From contig CM028926.1 in NCBI GenBank assembly GCA_016801845.1, positions 6,484,501 to 6,548,500 of the forward strand: a stretch of 64,000 nucleotides of DNA. The letters are read 5' to 3'. The DNA comes from Polydactylus sextarius. Its lineage: Eukaryota > Chordata > Actinopteri > Polynemidae. Of this stretch, positions 57,389-64,000 are shown piece by piece. The notes beneath the pieces were generated by a model that was not told the origin of the DNA, ran no database searches, and was given only the letters and a program-made list of their open reading frames with translations. The number at the start of each line of letters is the position of its first letter. Positions within the stretch are counted from its first letter, which is position 1. Position numbers and translations under genes: made by a program.

Positions 57389-58327
57389 CTAATTTGTCAA
57401 ATGAAACACATGTTTCTTGTACAAGCCACAGAGAGTGTAGTATCTCAGCGCCAGAAAGAACTTTTCATCCCTGAGACCATAAATAAGAGGACTCAGGCAT
57501 CTTGGAGCAAGAATAAACATAATGTAGTTAAAGTACCTGACATTAATATACAACATGAAATTAATCTGAAGTACAGCAGCTTCTATGAATGGACACCACA
57601 GCTGGATGAGACAGAACAGCAGCTGGAAACCATGAAGAATCACAGTTCTGAGGCCTCTCCATGTTGACTTTTTATTTTCTCCTGATGCAGCTTTGGCCAC
57701 TTTCATTATTTTTATATAAGAGAAAATAATGATACTGCACATAATCAGGAAGAACACCTCATTTATAGCTAACCTAAACTGATTCTGCCATGTGTAAATT
57801 AAGAACATTTCCACAGAGCATATCCTGTGTTCTTTATAGTAGCTAAATGTGACAGATGCAAAGACAGTAGAGAACATGACAATAGAGGGCAGAGAGCTTA
57901 AGCCGTGAATGATGAGGATACAGTGCAAAACGCTGGGTGAAGAGCACAGCTCTCCATGTCGCAGGGGCATGCAAATGGCCACGTAGCGCTCCAGGGTCAT
58001 AGCTGTCAGAGTAAATGGTGTGGCCAACGCGCACACAGATGAAACTGTGCAGAAAATGAGACATAACCACATCTGCATGGTCCAATGAAAATAGTCAAAG
58101 ATGAGCAAGATATTTGTTATCACCAAGATCAGACAGTCACACAGTAACGTATTAGCAAATAAGATGTAACGCATGGTTGTGTAGAAGAAATCTTTCATAC
58201 AAAAAGTTATGATCAGCAAAGTGTTGATGAACAAAAAAAGTGCCACAAAAACCTGAACTAAAATGAGCCGGTAATTAACACTGCGAATGAAGGGTCCACC
58301 AGCAGTCAAAGAGCTGTTGTTTGCCAT
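57389..58327 (-). CDS. Odorant receptor 131-2-like (intact, cluster edge)
   Basis: 312 residues from MANNSSLTAGG. An ATG seven codons upstream (58,348) is in frame, but the MANNS start agrees with the family. Member of the STWRGLRTV subgroup with the gene at 54.8 kb. Private changes are CMKDFF after TM1, CDCLILVITN in TM2, CALATPFTLT in TM3 (Phe for Val, Ala for Val), SSPSVLH after PLRHGELC, and AINEVFFLIMC in TM5. It is the last receptor before diablo and is divergently oriented to it. TATAAA (58,648-58,653, inside CCTATAAAGTC) is 321 bp from the ATG, so a 5' untranslated intron or long leader is possible. Confidence 0.93.
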   Translation of the reverse strand: MANNSSLTAGGPFIRSVNYRLILVQVFVALFLFINTLLIITFCMKDFFYTTMRYILFANTLLCDCLILVITNILLIFDYFHWTMQMWLCLIFCTVSSVCALATPFTLTAMTLERYVAICMPLRHGELCSSPSVLHCILIIHGLSSLPSIVMFSTVFASVTFSYYKEHRICSVEMFLIYTWQNQFRLAINEVFFLIMCSIIIFSYIKIMKVAKAASGENKKSTWRGLRTVILHGFQLLFCLIQLWCPFIEAAVLQINFMLYINVRYFNYIMFILAPRCLSPLIYGLRDEKFFLALRYYTLCGLYKKHVFHLTN

Positions 58328-58647
58328 ATATTTATCATTTATAACCAAATATATGTGGTTTTAAATGATACCTGCCTTTCCAGTAGTGATAAGGTGAAAC
58401 AGCTTCAATATGAAGGACTCAAAGCTGCAGTCATTAGAATACACTGATCAAAACAAACACAAGAAAAACAATGGACAGCACTGGAATATGACATATGCAC
58501 ATTAAATATTTAAAAGAAATGTTTCAACAAGTCAGCAGGAATAAGACTTTTCCTTTTACCAAACCATCCCTGGAGTAACATGACATTGTGGCACACAGGT
58601 CCATGTCTGTCTGAGTTCAATGCAGCCAGTGATGTGTGTGCAAAGAC

Positions 58648-58653
58648 TTTATA
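58648..58653 (-). promoter_or_regulatory. TATA box of the edge receptor
   Basis: The coding strand reads CCTATAAAGTC, the same 11 bases seen in front of the triplicated receptors at 46-49 kb although these genes belong to another subgroup. The shared extended TATA box is therefore older than the recent duplications. Confidence 0.55.
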
Positions 58654-59334
58654 GGCACAGGTTTAGCACAAAGGGAACATCAATTCAAATTTATACACCA
58701 CAGTGTTGTCATTGCTAGTTACGACTCATCACATTTCATAGGTGATAGTTGTTATGGTTACAACAGTTTCAACAAAAGATGTCTTTTCAGTGTTAGTGAA
58801 ATAGCTTAAGATGGTGGTATCACACCATTTGCTCCAGACTGATATATCACAGCAACTATTGAATAGATTATGACATTTAGCACATACATTCATGGTCCCC
58901 AGAGGTTGTTTGACTTGATCTATTCTGTGATCATTGTAGTTTTGAGTCACCGTGCCTCAACAAGTGGCCTACAAGATGGAGCCATTCGTATCTCGCTCTG
59001 GATGAATTGAAATAGTTGTGGTAATCCCTGACATCTCAAATAGTGCCACCAGAAAGTCAAAATCTTAATTGGCCCATTCATTCCTTAGATCATTACTAAT
59101 ATTTGCCAAACAAATGCTATCCATTTTTCATTTGCTAAAAACTCATGCCTGTTTGTGTGAATACGATCTGTCAAATATCACTAACTATGAATCTGCAAAG
59201 CTACAAGAAGAATCTAGCTTTGTGATAGTTTTAACACACTGACATCATTAAACATTACAACTACGACCTTAAGTCTTTTGATTTTAGAAAAGATATGCCA
59301 ATGTCTTATATAGTTTTTTTAGTTTCAACATATG

Positions 59335-59545
59335 GGAAACATGGGGATCTTTCTGTGTGGACTTTGCATGTTCATGGGAATAAATCTAAATTGTCCACAA
59401 GTGTGAATATGTATGTGAGTTGCTGCTTGACTCAGTGATGGACTGATGACCTGCCCAGGTTGTACCCAGCTCTCACCCACAGTCAGCTGGCTCCAGCACA
59501 CCCTGTGACAGGATATGTGGTAAAGAAAATGGATGGGTAGAATTT
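59335..59545 (+). repeat. Common teleost interspersed repeat
   Basis: 'tgtgtggactttgcatgttc', 'aaattgtccacaagtgtgaa', 'actgatgacctgcccaggttg', 'cagctggctccagcaca' and the end 'gaaaatggatggg' follow in order the widely dispersed fish repeat with consensus words GTGTGGAGTTTGCATGTTC and a terminal AAATGGATGG. Recognised from the consensus; no family name is assigned. Confidence 0.75.
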
Positions 59546-59897
59546 CAACATGTTACCTTTGACATCTCTCACATGTGTTTTATAGTTTTAACAGATTGTT
59601 TGAGATAGTTTGTTCTCATAAATCTCTGAGGCGATGAAACAAACTTTAAGTTCAAAGTCAACCACAAGTGAAAGTCAGTGAAGTACAACTTTCAAAGTTA
59701 GCCCAACAGCAATAACTATTTTTGTACCCTTTGTGTTTGTATTGCTGTCAGTGCTTGGTCTGTGTAGCAGGTGACACAGAGGCATCATGGGGGATACTGC
59801 AATGTTAGTTGCACCCATGGTTTGTTTTTCTCCAGGTGGATTTAGATGCCAAACAGAGCAGTGATGTTAATGAGCTGGCTGTTATTCTCTAATGGCA

Positions 59898-61180
59898 AAT
59901 AAACTCCCGTGAAACCCATTAACTTAATTGGTTCAATTAATTATTTAAACAATAGGCTAGTTGAGTCAAGATGAATGACACAGCATATAAAAAATAAGTT
60001 TTTAACAGTTGGGAAAACTTGATTTCTCTTTTCTGTAAAAGTTTTGATAAAGGCTTTATCAAAAATGTGATGAATATGCTTCATATTCAAATTATTCATT
60101 TTACACTGTAAAATGAAATTACACCCAACACTCAGTTCACACACAGTTCATGTTACGTAAAATATCATGTTCCATAACATAAAAAGGACAACACCTTATC
60201 TATGATCCATGATATTAATATATTTATAGTATTTGGATAAAACAAGCACAAAATCCAGTGACCTGATTGTCTAGCAGTCAGAAGATCACAGATTAGCCAC
60301 AACATGAAAAGTACCTGGCTAATAATGTATAATTCCACCTGACAGCATGTCTGACCCATCAGGGCATGAACATGTGGGGTCTCCATGGATCTGGCTACTT
60401 CCCACATCCTAGAAATGTTCCATTGGATTTGGATCTGGGAAGTTTGGAGGCCGGGTCAACAAATTGGGCTCTTTGTCACATTTCTCTAGTAATTTCTTAT
60501 CAGTGTGAAGTGAAGTGTTGTGTCCTACTGGAGGAGGACACTGATCATGGGTAAGTGCTGCCCCCGTAGGGAAATATGTTTGGTCTGCAACAATGTTTTC
60601 AGGTGGCAAAGAAACATCCAGATGCCAGGTCCTGAGGTTTAAAGCTAAACACTGTATTATAAAGAGATTATTAATGTATATACTGCCTATGATAAGTTTA
60701 GAAACCACAACACATGCTGGTCTAATTCATTTCTGAATCACCAACGCTTGTTTACTTTTTTCTAAAGGTGGTAAAACATTTCCCTCACAATTTACACATC
60801 AGATATGAAGTTCATAAAATCCATGGGCCATAAGTTTGTATGCCCTAATGTCACAAACTGATCATCTCCATCATACAGGAAATAGATCACTGTGAAATAA
60901 GGACATTAGAAAAATAAAAAAATTAACAGAACATTATTATTATTATTTCTATAACTGTGTCTTACACTGCAACAATCAACTTCTGAAAGTTAACTTTCAA
61001 AACCTTGTGGGAATATTACACTAATAGTTTGACGTCTGGGCCTGTTTTTCATCAGATAATGTTTTTAAACCTGGTAATGATGACAGTCAGCCAGTGATGG
61101 GTATTTCCCACGTGTAACCATAAACTCCAGTGAAACTAATTAAACGCGACGGCTAATTGGACTCATTAATTATTTAAAGA
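59898..61180. repeat. Diverged direct repeat pair flanking the spacer core
   Basis: 'ataaactcccgtgaaaccca' then 'ttaattggttcaattaatta' (59,898-59,950), and 'ataaactccagtgaaactaa' then 'ctaattggactcattaatta' (61,120-61,178), are two versions of the same stretch about 1.2 kb apart. They may be an old duplication or two copies of an unnamed repeat. The entry spans from the first to the second copy. Confidence 0.5.
60160..60710 (-). mobile_element. Tc1-like transposon remnant
   Basis: The minus strand around 60,409-60,460 encodes RPPNFPDPNPMEH, close to the PPxSPDLNPxE motif of Tc1-family transposases. The surrounding text ('cattggatttggatctggga', 'gtttggaggcc') is the reverse complement of a stretch I know from repeated Tc1-like copies in fish genomes. 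Coding is decayed. Boundaries are approximate. Confidence 0.5.
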
Positions 61181-62044
61181 TTGCTCTGTTTATGTTGTCT
61201 CCTAGTGAATACCTCTGTAACGTGATCTCATACAGATTAAAAAAGTACTTGTTAATAAAACAAAATGTTTATATTTTACAGGAAATAGTAGTTATTTGCC
61301 CATAGTAAGTAAGTAGATGTAAGTAAGAAAATAAAGCCTGAATGTGAAGGAAACATAAGATAAGAAGGTTGAATCTCCTAAATTACTGTTTCAATGCTTC
61401 ATATGAACCATGACATTAGACACTTTATTGGTTTAATAAAATACAGTAAACATATGATGTGACACCATCATGATCTGACATCATGGTTCATGCTGTAGCT
61501 CCTCCTAGTGGTAGTAGGTACTGGCATTTTTTTGTATGTCCTAGGTTCACTTCAACAGACACATTATTCATAAATAAGCAGCTTATTAATCTTCTGGGTA
61601 TTTTCTCTGATAATCAGTTTGATGTTTTGTTTTGATAAAATACAGAATATTGTGAGAAAATCCATCATGGTTACCAAAAGAGCCCAATGTGACACCTCCA
61701 CGATGCTTGTTTTATCAAGTCAAGTTGTAATTATGAAAATAAAGGAAGTAACAAGCAGAAAATTGTCAGATATAAGAAGCACATACAAGAAACATGAATT
61801 TGATGCAAATATACAATTTGGGAATTGTTAATAACGTATTGAAACCATTATCAAAACGGCAGCCAAATGGTTAATTAACTAAATTAAATCTGTAATAAAG
61901 AATATGTAATATTGAGTTTAGTGAGTCTCAGTTTTGTCCTGAAGTATTTGAGTAAATGAGCTCCCACCTGTGGAGGCAATAAGTACTGGTAGTAGGTAAT
62001 AATTGTTACTGGGCATTTACACTCAATTGATCTTCCTGTTTCCA

Positions 62045-62058
62045 CCAGCAGATGGCGC
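62045..62058. promoter_or_regulatory. CTCF-type core motif upstream of diablo
   Basis: CCAGCAGATGGCGC matches every position of the CTCF core consensus CCASYAGRKGGCRS. It sits 58 bp before the diablo ATG, between a housekeeping gene and the receptor cluster. It could act as a promoter-proximal site, a domain boundary, or both. Motif match only. Confidence 0.55.
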
Positions 62059-62115
62059 CAAGTTCCAGGAGGAACCTTCTGTCAGTGACGGGAACGTTTT
62101 CTGTGTCGGACCAAC

Positions 62116-64000
62116 ATGGCCGCGCTCAGGAGGGGGGCAGCCCACCTCAGTTTCTTCAGGTATGATGTTTATCACAGCTGTAAAACTTTGTTCAAGAAAA
62201 ATTCATCACTTGATATTTACAAGTTTCATTAAACTAACCAGGTCTTTAAAATAACGACGTTTAATGTGAGAAAAACACGGTTGTGTGTTTGACAGCGGCG
62301 CTAACAAAGACAACAGGAAATTGAACAGTCATACCTTAAAACCCTTGTCGACGTCTAAATGTTATTAAATTGTTGAGTTTTATAAATTATGTTAAGGTCT
62401 CAGTCTTCATATAGTGTCAGCATATCAAAAGTGTCTTACATTTTATATTGTAGCCTGCGATTTATAGTGTGATCTCCTTGTTTTAGTGAATTATTTCCTA
62501 TATAGTTGTAGAGTCAAAGAAATAAAACAAGACTATTGGAAATAACTTGGTATTTTATTAGAAAGGAAAGATAAATAAAACCATAAATACTGGTCTAATT
62601 ACTGGAGATGTAAGCTGTGTGAACAACTTTGTAGACTGTAAACAAATAAATAAGACATGTTATAATACAGCCCTCTTATTCTCATTATCTTATTAGAGTA
62701 ATTCTAACTTTAATTACTATATTAAACATTTAAGAATAGCTGTCTGACAGTGTATGTTATATTTAATTGTCTGTGGATGTCAGAATTAAATGATACAGTG
62801 AGGTATGATAATAAATCCTTGTATGAGGATCATAATGTGATGATGTAATAACATATGAGGCTGCTGTCGCTCTGTAGAGACAAAACTAAACAGTATTTAT
62901 TTAAAGATGTGAAACATGATTTGTTTCTTCTTTCTACTAAAAAGTTATATTGTGAAGTGTTACCCAGAACTTAAATGTAACTGAATGACTGGATTTACAT
63001 GTACACAACTGCTTTAAACTGAATCTGGTTCTTTGTTTTGTCCAGTCGTTCTGCTCGTTTCCTGTTCAGGAAACCTGTGGTGCTTAAAGCAGGAAAATGG
63101 ACTAATGTTCTGTACAAAGGTATAGCATCTTTAACTGTCGGTGGTGTCGGCGGGCTGTGTGCTGTACCTTTCAAACAAGTGAGTCTGTCACCTGCATAAG
63201 TAGTAGGTTAAGCTAAGTTAAGTGCACAAAACTACCTTTTATCAAGTAGTACCAGTCATTAATTTATTCCTTAAATGTTATGCCTGAAAACACAGTAAAA
63301 ATATTCTAATCTTCTCATTCTGTCCCATGTTTTCTTCTGTGTCTGATGTAGGTTGATAACTTTTCTCATGACTCCCTGATCAAACGAGCAGCTTCTCTGG
63401 CAACGGACAGTTCAAACACTTTTCTCTCTCAGACCACGTTGGCTCTCATAGATGTCATCACTGAGTACTCTAAAGTAAGTCTTGACCTTGTAGTAAATTT
63501 AATAGGATACAATACATTTTATTTGTCCCACAAGGGAAAATGTATCTGTTTGACAGGATAAAAACCATGAAAATAGATTAACAGAAAATAAAAAAAAAGT
63601 CAACAGAAAATAAATGAATAGTTTGTGGTCTCATTTCCAAATCATTACATCCATGTTATATATGTAAACATATTCCTCTGTTTATCTTGAAATAGGCAGA
63701 TCAGGACGTGGGGTGAACTTGATATACCTGTATTTTTTTCTAGTTACACAAATAATCTTCCATTTTGTCTGGATTGTTTCTTGGTCAAAAAGTTCACATT
63801 CCTGAAAACCCTCTGTCCTGTCTGTGTCCGTAGTCTGTCTTTGTTTTGAAATATAAACTGTCTGTGTCTCGTCTCTGTTTGTTAACAGGCTGTGCACACA
63901 CTCATTGCTCTCCAAAGACGATATCTGGAATCACTGGGAAAACTGAGCCCAGCGGAGGAGGATTCAGTGTGGCAGGTGATCATCGGCCAGCGTGCTCAGG
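62116..64000 (+). CDS. diablo: diablo (Smac) 5' part, exons 1-4, runs off window
   Basis: Mitochondrial intermembrane-space protein released in apoptosis to bind and neutralise IAPs. Exons by GT-AG and frame: 62,116-62,159, 63,046-63,178, 63,352-63,474 and 63,889 to beyond the window. They join to 137 codons plus one base without a break. Residues 1-53 are a basic, Ser/Arg/Leu-rich mitochondrial import sequence ending GGVGGLC. Residues 54-57, AVPF, are the IAP-binding motif that becomes the N-terminus after processing (AVPI in human Smac, at almost the same position). Exons 3-4 encode the first helices of the mature dimer (RAASLATDSSNTFLSQTT, ITEYSKAVHTL, EEDSVWQVIIGQRAQ), close to vertebrate DIABLO. 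ACATGGCCGC around the ATG also resembles a YY1 site. The remaining about 100 residues lie outside the window. Confidence 0.95.
63500..63560. repeat. LINE/SINE-tail-like sequence in diablo intron 3
   Basis: 'gatacaatacattttatttg' followed by 'tcccacaagggaaaatgta' resembles the 3' tail ('tttattgatcccacaaggggaaat') shared by several fish retroposon families. Short and uncertain. Confidence 0.4.

Larger units (their letters stand above)
58654..62044. other. Spacer between receptor cluster and diablo
   Basis: 3.4 kb without a gene. It holds a common fish repeat (59,335-59,545), a Tc1-like remnant (about 60,160-60,710) and a diverged direct repeat pair (59,898-59,950 and 61,116-61,180). The short frames present are inside repeats or without family resemblance. 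No receptor fragments are seen here. Confidence 0.6.

Overview
This window looks like nuclear DNA of a teleost fish, probably a percomorph. It carries an intronless, tandemly arrayed odorant-receptor family of the fish type usually labelled 'odorant receptor 131-2-like', fish-style Tc1, hAT and LINE remnants, and at the right edge the first four exons of diablo (Smac), with GT-AG introns.

Layout. Positions 1 to about 21,100 and 30,934 to 37,663 are poor sequence. Long stretches are almost only runs of A, T, C and G, and they read as failed consensus rather than biology. Inside the left poor region three near-full-length receptor copies and one partial copy can still be traced (about 5.7-6.6, 10.8-11.1, 11.7-12.6 and 14.9-15.7 kb), plus a Tc1/mariner element (7.1-8.3 kb). 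From 21,125 to 40,660 lies a 5.2 kb duplicated unit, present two and a half times. Each full unit holds a plus-strand receptor remnant, an N-terminal receptor fragment ended by a transposon terminus, and two receptor genes on the minus strand. In units 1 and 2 these genes are broken; in the third partial unit (37.7-40.7 kb) both are intact. From 42.2 to 58.3 kb the sequence is clean and holds seven intact receptors and one pseudogene, all on the minus strand. Three of them (45.2-49.3 kb) are a recent tandem triplication with a 1.63 kb period, and part of a fourth unit is left as an orphan promoter. A 3.8 kb gene-free spacer with fish repeats follows, then a perfect CTCF core match, then diablo on the plus strand.

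How the genes work together. The receptors are seven-helix G-protein-coupled receptors expected on olfactory neurons, each probably with its own promoter. The triplicated copies show a TATA box, a TAATTG homeodomain site and an O/E (EBF)-like site in fixed order. The array has grown by unequal crossing over: one gene at 39.5-40.4 kb is a front-half/back-half hybrid of its two neighbours. diablo is unrelated in function (a mitochondrial apoptosis regulator) and marks the edge of the cluster.

I found no CRISPR array, RNA gene or new defence-type system. The points most worth a second look are the assembly problems and possible false duplication, the hybrid receptor, the promoter architecture with one mutated site and one orphan copy, and the CTCF motif at the cluster boundary.
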